The notes: generated from the sequence alone by a model not told the origin. A stretch of DNA of 64,000 nt from Stictocephala bisonia (GCA_035578905.1 JAQJVL010000542.1:62001-126000); one strand, 5' to 3'. Counted from the stretch's first letter, positions 45,037 to 57,429 are shown. A program made the numbers and translations.

Positions 45037-46540
45037 AAGCTAAATCCAATCCATCGAGCCATTTACAACCTGCCTCGCTTATTCTGTTTATACTAGCCAA
45101 TCCCTCCGTAAAGGAACGCAGGGAATGCTCTGTAATTATGTGATCCATTATTTGAATAGACTCTCAGCAATTACATGACTAATCTAGTGTCAATCCCCAT
45201 TTATACTTACAGTGCCAGTTAGGAACCGATTCAAAAGTGTCCATTCTCTACAAGGGAGGTTCATTCCACCTACAGGTATTGATGGAGAGTTAATAAGGAA
45301 ATTATTTCATCCATCAAAACTGTTCTATGCTATGGCCCAGCTAGTATTGGGTGAAAATTTTGAACTACTCAACTGGGAAGCAGTATGTAGAGGTGGGTTT
45401 CGAGATTTTAAGTGACCGTTCTGATGAGGGAGATCCCAGGATGCTAATTCAAGATCTTGTTAAAATCTTTAAGTAATGCCTCCTGACGTCTTATCTCTGG
45501 AGGAGCTATATTAATATTGCACAATATCGGGAGCCAAGGAAGTGGAGTAGCCATGAGAGTATCACTAATAGCTCTCATGGCTCTATTAAGTTGGACATCA
45601 ATCACTTTTGTATGTGCGCTATTTAGCCTTATGGGAGCACTGCATTCAGCAGCGGAATATACCAGAGACAAAGCAATTGTACACAGGACGTGTACGTTAG
45701 CTCCCCAAGTTGTTCCAGTAGTATGATGTAGTAAATTTGCCCTGGTTTTAATTTTAGCTGCTGTTTTTTAAAGATGGCTTTTAAACGTCAGCGATCTATC
45801 TAACATTACTCCCAAGTACTGTGGATGATCATTATGATGGAGTTTTAAAGCATTTAAAAAGATGTTCAGTTTTTGAATAGCCAGTCTGTTACTTAGGTGG
45901 AAGTAGGCTACTTTGGTTTTTGATGGGTTAGGATTCAGCTTCCAGGTTCTAAAATATTCTTCGAGTGTTGCAAGATCGTTTGTGAGTGTTTCTTCAGTAG
46001 CTGTGAAGTCCTTATGTTGGACTTCACAGTTACTGCAATATCATTTGCATATATAAACTTTCTAGACTTTGTTATTGGGATGTCAGTGGTATACACCTTG
46101 AACAAAATTGGAGCAAGAACATACCCCTGTGGCAGACCATCCTTCAACTGTCTAAAAGAACTTTCTTCACCACCGAGATATACTTTTATTAGCCTGGCAC
46201 TAAGCATTGACTCCAAAAGTCACAAAAGAAAGGGACAAGGAAGGATGCTGTAGAACTTTAACAATAAACCTTTGCTCTACACTGTGTCATAAGCTGCTGG
46301 GAGATCAACAAAAGCTGCAGATGTTTTAACTTCTTTTCAAACCCATTCTCAATAAATTATGTCAGAGCTAGGATCTGGTCGCTACAACTTTGGCCAGGAC
46401 AAAAACCAGCCTGTACATGTTTGTATTATACAAACAATGTAATTTTTTCAATAAAAGTGTCAATCTTCTTATAAGTAGAGTAATAAATGTGTTGGGAGAA
46501 AACACGAAAAATTTTATCCATGGAGAAATAGCTACTTAAA
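45037..46540 (-). pseudogene. LINE reverse transcriptase and C-terminal zinc region, decayed
   Basis: Minus-strand blocks run from 46216: LPQGYVLAPILFKVYTTDI, then FIYANDIAV, where the YADD box has Asn for the first Asp. Next comes TKVAYFHLSNR with QYLGVMLD (about 45800-45900), then VQLNRAMRAISDTL and PWLPILCNI (45444-45671). A C-terminal REWTLLNRF, HCKYKWG, CNC and IQIMDHII region ends in a stop near 45037. This order is standard for a Jockey/I-like LINE tail. Many frame breaks. Confidence 0.75.
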
Positions 46541-46950
46541 ATGGCTAATTTGGCTTCTCTAGGAACCATAGCTCATTCAGTAGCCATGCAATATTTAAAA
46601 AAAATTCCAGAATACGAGTATAATAGACAAAAGGTACTAACCAATCTAGTATAAATAAAAACTTAAATACATTTTTTCAGTGTAACCATTTTTTTATATC
46701 AATGACATCTGTACAAATATGAGTTGAAAGTAATACAAATATCTTTTGCTAAAAGCGTATATTAATACTATATAAACACTTCATAGTTTACTGCAAAGAA
46801 GGGAGTTATGTACTTTTAAAATATTTTTGGGGTGGGGCAGGCAGGAAAGAGGAGGGGGAACACGCTGTGTATGTATGTCTTTGCTAATCCTAGTGATAGT
46901 TGTGATGAAATCTAGAATTAAGTACCTTTGAGCACTCAAGTGGGCACCTG
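46541..46950. other. No gene seen
   Basis: AT-rich spacer between the LINE remnant and the hAT element. Confidence 0.4.
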
Positions 46951-46958
46951 GTGAACAC

Positions 46959-49900
46959 TAGGGTGATGCTTATAATTACCATAGTAATTTTTTTCAGATT
47001 TCTTTTGGCTCACCCCCTTATTTTAGTCTTTGTACCTAAGGAAGAATGTGTAATTTTTTTCAGAATTTTTGATTAATATTTAGGGGTCGCTACCATTGGT
47101 TAAAGTTATGGGGTTTTCAAGAAAAAAACCTCAAAACTGGATTTCAACTTCCTTTATTATTTTAAACATAATAATCTTGACATGTTGACTTTTCATCAAA
47201 ATTAGGTTTAAAATACATGTGAAAATAGTATTACATAGATAAGTATGACAACAATAACATACATTAACATATACATTAACAATAACATTTGTCCTCATTC
47301 AACCTTTGACAAAATTCAGTAAGACTTAGATAATTCTTACATGCTAAATTATTTGATTGTTTAATGTTTATGATACTTTCAAAAACACAGCTTTGAAACT
47401 ATATTTTAATCAATGTTTGTTTGTTTCTGTCTGGAAATTGCTTCCTGAAATTTTTCCCTACAAGTAACAGGAACTGTTTCTGTTCTTCCTGAGCAGTAAT
47501 AAGTTTGTTGAACTCTTCGATGAGAGGTACTCCCCGCTCAGCAATGTCGTTCACAACTCTTAAAGACTTAACAGTAGCCATATTCTTCTTGAAGACTTCA
47601 TCTTGTTCCCATGTTTGAACTGGATTCGTTAAAAAAGTTATATCAAGTTCAAGAGTTCTGAAAAAGTCTATGGTGTTGGACGTGACAAAGTTGTCCAAAC
47701 GTTTTGTAGATATGACTTATAGGTCAACGGTAGTTCTTTTTTTCAAATGTTCCTGTCTATCATTTTGTAAAGCACTCACCATTTGAGTTTTGGTTTCATC
47801 TGAGACACATTCATCAAAAAAATCTAGGCCAACCAGTGTTTCAGACAGATACCAGAGATGATTCTTTATTTTCTTCAACGCCTTATCAGCAAAGATTTCG
47901 TTCACTGTTTTGTAGTTTACCAAATATCAAAAGATTAAGATCATTTAGAGGAGCGTAGTTGGCTACAGCTGATTGAAACCAATTCTTTATATAGATCACA
48001 ACTGTGAAAATACATATATCCCTGATTCCATGCTCTTCTCGCTTAGTAATGTTGAACTAGCCTCTGAAGAGATAAATTTTCAACGAATAAATAGCCTTTG
48101 CCATCTATCTAGCTCTATGCATTCCTCCAGGCGCTTTAAAGGATACTCCCTTCTCTGGAACATCTCCTAGAAAAATTATACTGAGCTCAAGAAGCTCTCT
48201 GTAGTCATCTCGGGGTTGGTATTGTTTCAGCTGATCCTTTGAAAACTCAACGATTTCTGGTGCAAGATTTTTCACAATACCATAGCCTAATGGATCTGTT
48301 TTTACACTCTGAAAGTCTTGGAGTTTCATTTCTGACCAGACATTTTTGAATCTTTTGAACAATACGATTTCAGGGCCTGTTGAAGGTCCTTGTCCAGAAA
48401 CTACTATAGTTTCCAACATGATCTCTAGAACGTGATGGCGACATGCTAACCAGAGCATTTCTTTGTCAAATTTTTGTTCAATTAGAACGCACGCACCATT
48501 ACGAGAACCTGTGTTGACAGCTGTTGTGTCAAAGCACAAAGATTTAACTTTATCCGACAGTCCCCAGGACAAAACAGTGTCGTAAGCCGCTGTAGCTGTC
48601 AATTCTCGACCCAGATTCTAGTTTCGGTACACTAAGGAGTTGGTCTACATTTTCTCCAGAGACAAGGATTGGAAGACGATCAACAACTTTATGACCACTT
48701 ATATCTTCTAGCATTTTTCCGTCCCAGTGTACAGTTAAAGGAACGTCAGAAGAAAACTCTTTTTTCAAATTTTCTGCCAAAGACTGTCGTGTTTTGATTC
48801 GTTGTTTCCTTATCGATGAATAGTTAACACTGTAATCGGCATGATCACATCCTAACTCTTTAATGGTAGATGTGAGAACCAAAGCTGCATTTCTGTCACT
48901 CAGCTTGGTAACATCCAAGCTTACTGCAAGTTTTTCACCGACTATTTGTTTTCTCCCCCTCTTTTTAGGTAGAGAATTTGATGAAGGCCCCGGCATACAT
49001 GTCACAGTTTTTTCGGGTGGCTCTGTTTCACTATTAGTATCACTGTCGGTAAGATTGTCCTCAGCTGGAATTTTATCTATCATAGTTTTAATGTCTTGTA
49101 ACTCCTTTTCCCGTCGAAGTTCCAAGCGAGCTTTTTTCAGCTCAATTTCAGTCTCTTTTTTGGCAAGTTTTTTGTCAACACTACCCATTTTTCCTGGACG
49201 GCTTGCTTGACGTTGAGCTATTAAAAACTGTCGATCTTCATCTATTCGAATCATGTCAAGAGCATTAGCATGTGCTATGTCAAATAATGCATCGATTTTA
49301 TCTTGCCATTGGGTTTCACGTTGTTTCAAACTCTCTGACCTCTTTGCTTTATTTTCCTTATTCTTTTTCAAATTTTGCCATTCGTTGAATATTTTTTCCA
49401 GCTTCTGTACGACATGAATCTTTTGCCTAGTAGGTATTCTAGCTTTATCCCAGATTAGCAGAATATCATTCACTGTAGAATAAGTAGATTCCTTAATTGT
49501 CTGGTTTTGTTCTTGTTTGTAATGAAAAAGGACGGAAAGGGCCTCCCTGATGGTTGGTAGTTTTGTTTGATTAAATTGAGAGGCAACTTGACCTATTAAC
49601 CATATTTCAGTTTTGTTTCTTGTCAAAACAGCCTGAGTACCACATTTAGCCATCCTGAATAATAGCCAAAAAGAGTTAATCTAACCTAACTTTAAAAAAA
49701 AAGAACACAAACCAAAAATGAACATAGTTTTATAATGAATAAAAATGAGCTGGTAATACAGACTGATAAAAGAGAGTTAATTTTAAATATTGAAACAAGA
49801 TACTCACAATCAGTATCACTCACAATATACAATACACAACTGAACAGTATGACAGTAAAACCACAACTGATATGAGTGAGACTGGAGTGCAGACTGAATG

Positions 49901-50256
49901 GCGTGGGGCTAGCGAGCGCGTTGCAACAAGCAAAGCAAGCTCAGACAGGCTCCACAGTCCACACACTGCTAGACAGACAGTCAAGTAGAGGTTATATGTC
50001 GATTGTATACACAGCCAAATAGCTTAAAAGACATAAAAAGCAAATCTTCATCCAAAATAGTAGCATTTGCAATGCGTTAATAATTTCAGGGTTTTTTTTA
50101 AATTGTTTATTTATTAGATTTTTTAACACATGGTAGCGCCCCCTAAATATTTTTTTAAAATTTTGAAAAAATTCTGCTGATTTTTTTTGGGTCAAAGAAC
50201 AATTTTAAGGGGTGAGCGATGATAATTTACAATGTTCATTTTTAAGCATCACCCTA
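46959..50256 (-). mobile_element. hAT-superfamily DNA transposon, 3.3 kb, perfect 8-bp target duplication
   Basis: Terminal repeats TAGGGTGATGCTTA are identical at both ends and are flanked by GTGAACAC at 46951-46958 and 50257-50264. An 8-bp duplication with YAGGG-type tips is the hallmark of hAT elements. Subterminal words GGCTCACCCC (left) and GGGGTGAGCG (right) also form an inverted pair. The single gene runs on the minus strand from 49653. Confidence 0.95.
47399..49653 (-). pseudogene. Divergent hAT-type transposase
   Basis: The start at 49653 opens a 330-codon N-terminal region without a recognisable BED finger. It has a predicted helical, basic middle (KIFNEWQNLKKNKENKAKRS; KKETEIELKKARLELRREKE) and a KKRGRK basic patch. 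After a one-base shift near 48610 the catalytic half reads VKSLCFDTTAVNTG (probable first Asp), LWLACRHHVLE (the Cys/His block of hAT) and GPEIVLFKRF. The C-terminus has VNDIAERGVPLIEEFNKL. TAG stops lie near 48102 and 48050, with a shift near 47925 and a stop near 47717. Proteins with the DTT..NTG and CRHH blocks occur in many invertebrate genomes as unnamed proteins; the termini here place them in hAT. Confidence 0.75.
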
Positions 50257-50264
50257 GTGAACAC

Positions 50265-51119
50265 CCTTATTGGTTTTTACAACAAGTATAATTCTCATTA
50301 TTCTGATACTAACATGAGATGTTAAAATATTATTTTTTTTTTAAGGTGTGCATGTTGGAATTATGTAAGTATAGGATGAGAGTGGATGATCTGAACTTCT
50401 TGGTTACTGACATTTTCTCAGAGTTTGTATTTATTAGTAGCCCAGCAGCAAGGCAGTTAATATATGGTTAATCATGGAATCAAATCATGTGTTGTGTTTC
50501 TGACTGTTTGGCTATGCTGACAAGTTTGTATATGAACGTGGCTTCTAAAAAAGCTCTCTCACCCACCCTCCCAGACATTTATAATTCATTTCTGACAGAA
50601 GCACGCATTTATCAGAAGCACACAAAAAGTGTCAGTTCTTTTTAACCATTTAAAGACCATTGCTGTTCCGCAATGTTACTGTTTGTAATCCAAAGAGGAG
50701 TAACTTTATGATCAAAGAAGTAGGAATAACATGTTGCTAATATATTTCAAATCTGAAGTCATTCCGGTTTATTTAATAAAAAAATTATAAATAAAATTCG
50801 TTGTAACAGATATTTATTATAGCAAACCCTCTTCAACAATGATTTTTATATTTAACTGAACCATCAATTTAATAGTAAAAGTATTTTTATAAGGCTTTCA
50901 GAACTAAAATAAAGATCAAACAAAAAGATTAATTTAACTAAATTTAAAATTAATTTGGTACACATTTAATTAACACACATTTGGCGCATAAAGATCCAAC
51001 CTTTCTTCTCTGTGATATTAGTGAAGCATTTTTACTGTTCAATGTAATATATTATTATTTTTAGACACTACTTGCAACTTTTATGAAAAAATGCAGTTAC
51101 CCTCAATGATAGGGCAGTA
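50265..51119. repeat. Diverged copy of dispersed repeat R plus AT-rich DNA
   Basis: At 50360-50600 the words TATAGGATGAG.GTGGATGA, TTTATTAGTAGCCCA and CTCCCAGACATTTATAATTC link to repeats at 60370 and 44200. The remainder to 51119 is AT-rich and empty. Confidence 0.5.
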
Positions 51120-51284
51120 ACCCTCAATGATTGGATGGCTTATACTAATTTTTGTAAACAAAAATTTTCTTCTAAAATAATAAATTACTCACAAGTAATC
51201 TTTTCGGTTCAAGACCATCATCCCAAGCTCGTTGTAAAATTCCCAGCTGAAAAGTTGATTGATAAATCAATATATTTACAAAAT
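51120..51284. repeat. Intron-exon block C, copy 1 (left part)
   Basis: It aligns with 8335-8490 and 5590-5730. The block is interrupted at 51284 by the gypsy element and continues at 55623-55800. Confidence 0.75.
51193..51246 (-). CDS. Microexon C1 (54 nt) of the phase-2 microexon gene
   Basis: Minus-strand acceptor AATCAACTTTTCAG, donor GTGAGT. The phase-2 frame reads WEFYNELGMMVLNRKDY. The phase-0 frame is also open (LGILQRAWDDGLEPKRLL) but fits the substitution pattern worse. Against C2, identity is 36 of 54 bases, and differences by codon position in the phase-2 frame are 6:3:9. The flanking intron is better matched than the exon, which points to faster change in the coding part. The gypsy insertion lies 38 bp upstream of the acceptor. 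Confidence 0.6.
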
Positions 51285-51566
51285 TGTAAGATACTACCTT
51301 ATTCCCTAAGGACATTATAGGTATCTCAAATAGTACTCGCATAATTAATATTTGAATAACTATCCAAGGTGAGAGGATTGATACAGAAAGTAGCCGGATA
51401 CAAACAGACCATGGTTTTCAGAAGAAGAACGCAAGGTGGCAGAACTTGGAATAAGCTGGAGTGGAGAATACCTTGATAGTCTTAGTTTATTCAGTCAACT
51501 TATTTACATATATAAAATCATGATAACTATTACAATCAGTCATGTAACAAAAACCAATACATTACA
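51285..51566 (-). repeat. 3' LTR of the gypsy element
   Basis: 282 bp with TG...CA ends; it lacks two short stretches present in the other LTR. Confidence 0.9.
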
Positions 51567-51812
51567 TTTCCTCCCCTTTAACTTTGATAAATATAAAAAT
51601 TACACTGAATGAAAAATTGCAACTAAAGGTTTCAATTACATGTACTAAACCAACCAATATAAAAAAACAATAAGAAACATGTCACTCAATAATGCAAGAA
51701 CAAAACTATTTAATTAGCTAACATTTTAAATCAAAGTTACTATACAATAATAAAATAGCAATAATCATAAAAGTAATAAAGTCACAATTATAATTATTTT
51801 ACAAATCCAACC

Positions 51813-53005
51813 TCACACAGGTATTCTATCTCTTGTTGGATACCTATGCTCGGTTTGTTTATGTCGATCAGCTGGCCTGATCGAATAGCATGGAGGGGTA
51901 TTCTGGAATGTGACATTTTGGTTAGGACTGAATAGAGTGGCGTCATGAGCAACAGGACAGGAATGAGCTCTAGGGCTGAATTTAGACGGTGAGTAAACAG
52001 GTTGAGTTGATGTCACACCAGCTGATTGCGACCCTATTGACTTATCATCTGACACTCTTTCCCTTGAAATTGGAGGCAACAATAAATCATATCTAATATT
52101 AACATTTTGTTTTACAGACATCAATTACGCTTTGTAAACCAATTATCTATAAGGCGTTTCCATACCATATCATTATCTAATTTTATTAAGTACGATACTA
52201 CACTGATTACTTTAATTACCTCTCTTTCTATCCATTTATTTTTGCCTCTGTAGTCCCTTACAATTACAGGCTGTCCCACAAACAACTCTCTGGTTTTGAT
52301 ACCACCATAATTAGCTATTTGCTTACCCTGTTGATTACTAACAACTTCTTGCAAATTAGGTATGATTAGATGTAGCCTGGTTAGTAAATTATGATTAAAC
52401 ATTAATTTTGCAGCTGTTTCATTGTTGTTGAGTGTATAGCATTCCTATAAGCTAATAAAAATCCATACAAAGATAATTCCACATTTTAATTATCAAAAAT
52501 GGCACTTTTAATTCTTTTCTTAATCCACTAGACTAAATTTTCTGCCTGTCCATTAGTACTGTGTTTAAAAGGGACAGTATGTTTGACTCCATTGCATTTT
52601 AAGAATTCAAAAAAACTCAAAAGAAGTAAACAGAAGTCCTTTATCAAAAACTAATTATTGTGGTAAACCAAATCTAGCAAACATTTGTCTAAGTTCAAAT
52701 ATAATTTGTTTGGCAGAAGTTAAACACACTTTTAACATTTACTGTGGGCATCAACTAGAATGAAATATAACTTGCTATTTACAGGACCCAAAAAATCAAC
52801 ATGAATACGTTGCCACACATTCTTAGCATATTCCCACACATTTAGCTGGACTTTGCCATTGCAAGAGACAAAGTGAACAGCAATCGGCTAATTGCTCAAT
52901 ATCGGCATCTAGGCCTGGCCACCAAAAATAAGAACTAGCCATGCTCTTCATTTTAACTATACCTAAGTGACTACAGTGTAATTCATCCAAAAGTGATCTA
53001 CGCAA
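51813..53005 (-). pseudogene. Gypsy integrase
   Basis: The zinc-binding region at 52823-53005 reads ELHCSHLGIVKMKS and CCSLCLL (HHCC). The catalytic core follows with HVDFLGPVNSKLYFILVDAH near 52740-52810. The C-terminal domain, near 52130-52330, has VGQPVIVRDYRGKNKW and VVSYLIKLDN. The tail 51813-52124 holds a Pro/Ser-rich segment ending RYPTRDRIPV. The enzyme would join element cDNA to the chromosome. Frames are broken between 52400 and 52820. Confidence 0.8.
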
Positions 53006-53510
53006 ACTTTAACTCTGTGACCCCATAACAATATCCTTCTTTCGATTGTTAATTCAGTTTGCCTTTGCAAGTGTGGCTTGAGTTCAAAATCTACTGACCC
53101 ATCACTAGGCCAACCATAAGAAACATAATAAAAACATTTTCTTTAATACACTGTCTTCCTGAGTTGCTTGTCTGATATCATGAAAATTAATTGGTATATA
53201 ATTTTCCTTAATGTACTGTAAATATGTACCAACATAATTAACATAATTATTCTGATTCTACAATAAAGTCTTTAACATTCAGAGGTAATCTAGATAAACA
53301 ATCATCATTGGCATTAGCCTGAGACTTAACATATTTTATGTCAAAATCATAATTAGTTAGAAACAACGCATAGCGTTGAAGTCAACTGGCAGCATATACT
53401 GGCAAACTTTTTAGAACCAAACATAGCTAACAGTGGTTTATGATCAGTGATCAACGTAATATGTCTTCCATACAAGTATTGATTAAATTTCTTTATACTA
53501 TATACTATAG

Positions 53511-54747
53511 CTAAGGTCTCTTTGTCAATAACTGAATACCCGTTTCAGCATTTGACAAAGCTGTAGATGCATAACAAATTGGTTTTTCTGAACCATCTCT
53601 TTCTATCTGGCTTAACACACATCCCAAACCATATGTTGAACTATCAGTTGCTAAACAAATATCTAATGTTGGATCATAATGAGCTAATATTGGAGCAGAT
53701 AATAGTTTAATTTGTTTAAAACTTTGCTTACATTGGAGTGTCCATTTATATACTGTATCTTTACGTATCAATCTATACAAAGGTGCTGCTATTGTTGACA
53801 TATTAGGAACATCCTTCATGTAATAATTTACAATACCCAAAAATGCTTTAAGCTGGCTGACATTAGATGGATGGAGTAGGTGCATTCTAAATGCACTAAT
53901 TTTTTTTCAGGAGAGGTGCTTTAACCTTCTTTATTTATTATACAGCCCAAAAACTCTATAGACTTTCAAAAGAACACACACTTCTTTTTACTGACTGTTA
54001 AACCATTTTGACTTATACTACAAACTTCATTTAATCTTTCAGCATGAATTTGCATATTTTAACCACTAATTAATATATCATCTAAGAAACAGACAACGCC
54101 TGGAATAACAGCAAGAATAGACTCCATAAAATGTTTATAAATACCTGGACCAGAACTTACACCATATGGAACTCTTGTACACAGAAATAATCCTTTGGTC
54201 GTACTTATGGTACACAGTTTTTGAGATTGCTTATCTAAGGAAATTTGTTAATAAACCTGAGATAGATCAATTTTAGAGAACCTATCTCCTTTGTGTAATG
54301 TATTGAATATATCTTCGATCCCAGGAATAGGATGTCTGTTTATTACTAACAAATCATTTAATGAAGATGCCCTAAAATCTGCACAAATTCTCAAATCCCC
54401 TGGGGGGATACCTTTTCGCACTAACCGATCAATCTCAGTCTCTATCTTGTCTTTTAATGCAAAGGGTACATTTCTTGGTTTACAAAATTAGGCATGACAT
54501 TTTCTTTTAATTCTAATTTTATTGGCTTCCCGGTATAACAACCAAGTTTGTCTGTAAAGACATTAAGATATTTTGTATACAACTTGTTTACAAATTCTGA
54601 TTCATTGCTCAATATTTTACAGACAACTGACGAGTTGTTATTGCAAGTACTACTTGAGGTGTCAGGAATTTTAATAACAACATGTAGCTTCTTTATCCAA
54701 TCCATACCCATTAATGGGTTTGCTCTATTAGATATAACATATAACAT
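53511..54747 (-). pseudogene. Gypsy reverse transcriptase and RNase H
   Basis: The frame at 54454-54747 covers the protease-RT junction (GMDWIKKLHVVI, CYTGKPIKLEL). The RT catalytic box reads CFLDDILISG near 54060-54090, with both Asp kept. RNase H and connection are at 53511-53885: FLGIVNYY, YKWTLQCKQSF and DICLATDSSTYGLGCVLSQ. Order and motifs are those of Ty3/gypsy (mag-like K02A2.6 type) elements. It is interrupted by stops near 54250 and 54060 and by shifts near 53900. Confidence 0.85.
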
Positions 54748-54849
54748 TAACTCTTTTACTTTTGACTAAAATTTAACTTGAACTGACAATTTTGCTATAG
54801 GCTTTATAGGCTGATTAGCATAAGAACTTTTTATTTAGTTAGTATGCTT

Positions 54850-55260
54850 TAGTTCGATCTGACTGAAATTATCTTGGTAGCATTGCTCATTTATCACTGA
54901 GACACATGATTCACTATCTACTTCAAAAGTTAATGACTTGCTTTCTATTTCCAAATCTACTGTTATCTCTGTCATCAAAATAACTAGGCTCATCTACTTT
55001 ATTCAAGGGAAAAATATTAGTATAAGTCATATACTTCATTAGACAACTCATTATCATTTTTTACACTAGGCCTACTTTTTGACATATCTACATAATGTTG
55101 CTTAGAACTATATATCTTTATTTTTGTAAGAAACATTGTTATCTAACTTACCCCATCTCTGTGACTTACAAATTTTGGCCAAATGACAATTGTAACTTTT
55201 AAATTTACACTTATTAGCTTTGTGACCTCTTTGCCACAGCAATACCACTTGACTTATTTT
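54850..55260 (-). pseudogene. Gypsy gag zinc knuckle and protease remnant
   Basis: Near 55140-55250 a knuckle (CCGK, then GHKANKCKFKS) is read across one frame change. Near 54900-54960 the protease active site reads FEVDSESCVSVI, where DTGA/S is expected, so the motif is altered after the Asp. The rest of gag is missing. Confidence 0.6.
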
Positions 55261-55320
55261 CGACATAACATATTATTTTTGACAATACTTCGACATAACG
55301 TTATTTTCTCGTAGGCAAAA

Positions 55321-55622
55321 TGTAAGATACTACCTTATTCCCTAAGGACATTATAGGTATCTCAAATAATACTTGCAAAATTAATATTTGAATAACTATC
55401 CAAGGTGAGAGGATTGATACGGATTCATCTTGGAAAGTAGCCGGATACAGACAGATCATCTATGATTTTAGAAGTGGCAAGGTGGCGGAACTTGGAATAA
55501 GCTGGAGTGGAGAATCATGGAGTATACCTTGATAGTCTTAGTTTATTCAGTCATCGTATATACATATATAAAATCATGATAACTATTATAATTAGTCACG
55601 CAACCAAAACCAATACATTACA
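55321..55622 (-). repeat. 5' LTR of the gypsy element
   Basis: 302 bp, homologous throughout to 51285-51566. Confidence 0.9.
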
Positions 55623-56039
55623 AAAATATTTCAAATAAAGAAGAGAACATTATAATTAGATAGAGAAAGGAGAAAAAGTAGAGACTGCTCAACAATGTTA
55701 AGTATTAAAAAGAAAAAAAATCTTTATCCTGTTTCGTAAATTAAGGAAGGTGGTGGGATGATATGACCAGAATAGAAGATAAATTTAGAATTTTTTTCTG
55801 TTTTTCCTTTCAATTTTTCACACAAGTAATCAAATGCTAAGCTCAATGGTTGAGTAAAACTAAAATGGGTCTTAATTAATGTTACTTTCAACTAAAAGCC
55901 AATTAGTACAATTAGCTGTTGGATGAGTCAAATAAGTAATATACGGTAGTCAAAGATTTACCAAGAGACAATATAAACATTTTTTATGAGTATATAACTA
56001 ATAAAATCACATACAACTTCAACAACAATGTATCATGGA
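55623..56039. repeat. Intron-exon block C, copy 1 (right part), then AT-rich DNA
   Basis: To about 55800 it continues the block broken at 51284 (GAAGAGAACATTATAATTAG, AGTATTAAAAAGAAA), matching 8490-8650. No exon lies in this part. Confidence 0.65.
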
Positions 56040-56930
56040 ACAAAATAATAAATAAACTTGTAAGAGTACAATATACCACAAAGAACAGATCTAATTAAAA
56101 TTGCCTTTCAATAGCTATACAACTAAGACATAACGGAGCACAGCCGATAATAACATATGCAAGTGAAACAATCTTCAAAACAACTAATACCATTACAATA
56201 GACAAAAATACTCAGGCTAAAAAGAAGAATAATTAGAACCTGCATTAACAAGAACTATCAAGAGAATAGACACTGAGACAAACAAGACAATTTACAAGGA
56301 GATAGGACCTGTCACGAGTACAATGAAAAAGAAACGAATCTCATTACTTGGACACTTAATCAGGACACCTGAGGAGAGATTAAGCAAAACGATCATAGGG
56401 CAATTATGGAACAGTAAAACAAATAAAATATGGATTGTGGAGCTGAAGAAAGGCATGAGAGAGTTGCAAATTTAATTCAAAGACTTGAAAAATAACACAA
56501 AATATATCAAGATTCTAAATGAAAAGCAGACCAAACTACTAACCAAGATAAATAGACAAAGGATAGGAAGATTGATTCCAGATGAAGAAAGAAAGTTTTG
56601 ATCCGAACACATGAAGAGATACTGAGCTGAGAGAAGACAAAGGAACACAAGAAGATGATTAAAATGGTCAAATGTAGTCCATAAATAATAATAAAAAATA
56701 AAAAAAACACTGATTGCTGTTTGAAAATATGTAACATACAAAATAATGTAACATAGTATACCAAATGTCAAAACAAAAAACATAAACAAAATATATGTCT
56801 AAACAATTATTTATAGACACCATAAGGGGTAAAAAAAAAAAAAAACAGACTATCAATATAAACTGAAACCTACACTAAATTTGGAGCGTATAGGGCAGAA
56901 GTAATTTGTGTACCGTGAATAATAAGTGCA
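56040..56930 (+). mobile_element. LINE 3' end (family L-C), best copy
   Basis: Reads ITYASETIFKTT (the LYGSETW-type motif after the RT), RRIIRTCIN, then STMKKKRISLLGHLIRTPEE and WNSKTNKIWIVELKKGM. It continues through NEKQTKLLTKINRQRIGRLI to an ERMKEYW-like ending near 56640. The 3' untranslated region to 56930 is shared with 9080-9300. It is the reference for the partial copies at 5475, 5876, 8090 and 8662. The polymerase core is absent. Confidence 0.75.
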
Positions 56931-57429
56931 ACATACGGACAAATACAAAGGTTAGGTAAAGAGGAGATGGCTGAAGAAGAACGCATCCAAAAGTTTCAAA
57001 TGTAAAGGTCGAAGAAGCCAGAGCTGAGAAGGACATTTAGGCGACCAGATTGAGTCAACCGTGTTCAGAAATAAATACACTATTTATCAACGTCAAGCCG
57101 AAATTAGATTGATTCGTAATAAAACTAAGTGCAGAAACTCTGAAAGAGTTCATTAGGACTGTATTCAGCAAATTACAATTTGAGAAGAATAGAAAAGTGA
57201 GAAGTGACTAACAAACGTACACAGGCTTGAACGTGGTTGTGTAACAACATGTCGTTGTATTATTTTTTGCGTAAAACAAAATTAGATAGAATTGATCGTA
57301 CAAATTATTGCCAGCTCTGAGTTTATATAAATATATGTTTTGTGGCCACTATGTTTTGTATGTAAGTACCTGTCTTATGTATTATGATTTTAGATTTATT
57401 GTATGTACATCATTCTGACATTATTCATA
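56931..57429. other. No gene seen
   Basis: Low-complexity to moderate sequence with no supported feature. Confidence 0.35.

Larger units (their letters stand above)
51285..55622 (-). mobile_element. Ty3/gypsy LTR retrotransposon with 5-bp target duplication AAAAT
   Basis: LTRs at 51285-51566 and 55321-55622 begin TGTAAGATAC and end ATTACA in plus-strand sense. AAAAT flanks both sides (51280-51284 and 55623-55627). Coding is on the minus strand, so 55321-55622 is the 5' LTR. The polypurine tract AAAGGGGAGGAAA (complement of 51567-51579) abuts the 3' LTR. The interior is about 3.75 kb: gag is reduced to its zinc-knuckle end, followed by protease, RT, RNase H and integrase. The LTRs differ by about 20 bp in length plus point changes, so the insertion is not recent. 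Confidence 0.95.

Noticed and set aside
45205..45290. Apparent minus-strand exon with donor GTAAGT
   Set aside because: The reading frame continues through the donor as the known LINE C-terminus (REWTLLNRF ... HCKYKWG), so the splice site is fortuitous.
48863..49210. Plus-strand 115-codon frame
   Set aside because: Antisense to the hAT transposase coding sequence.
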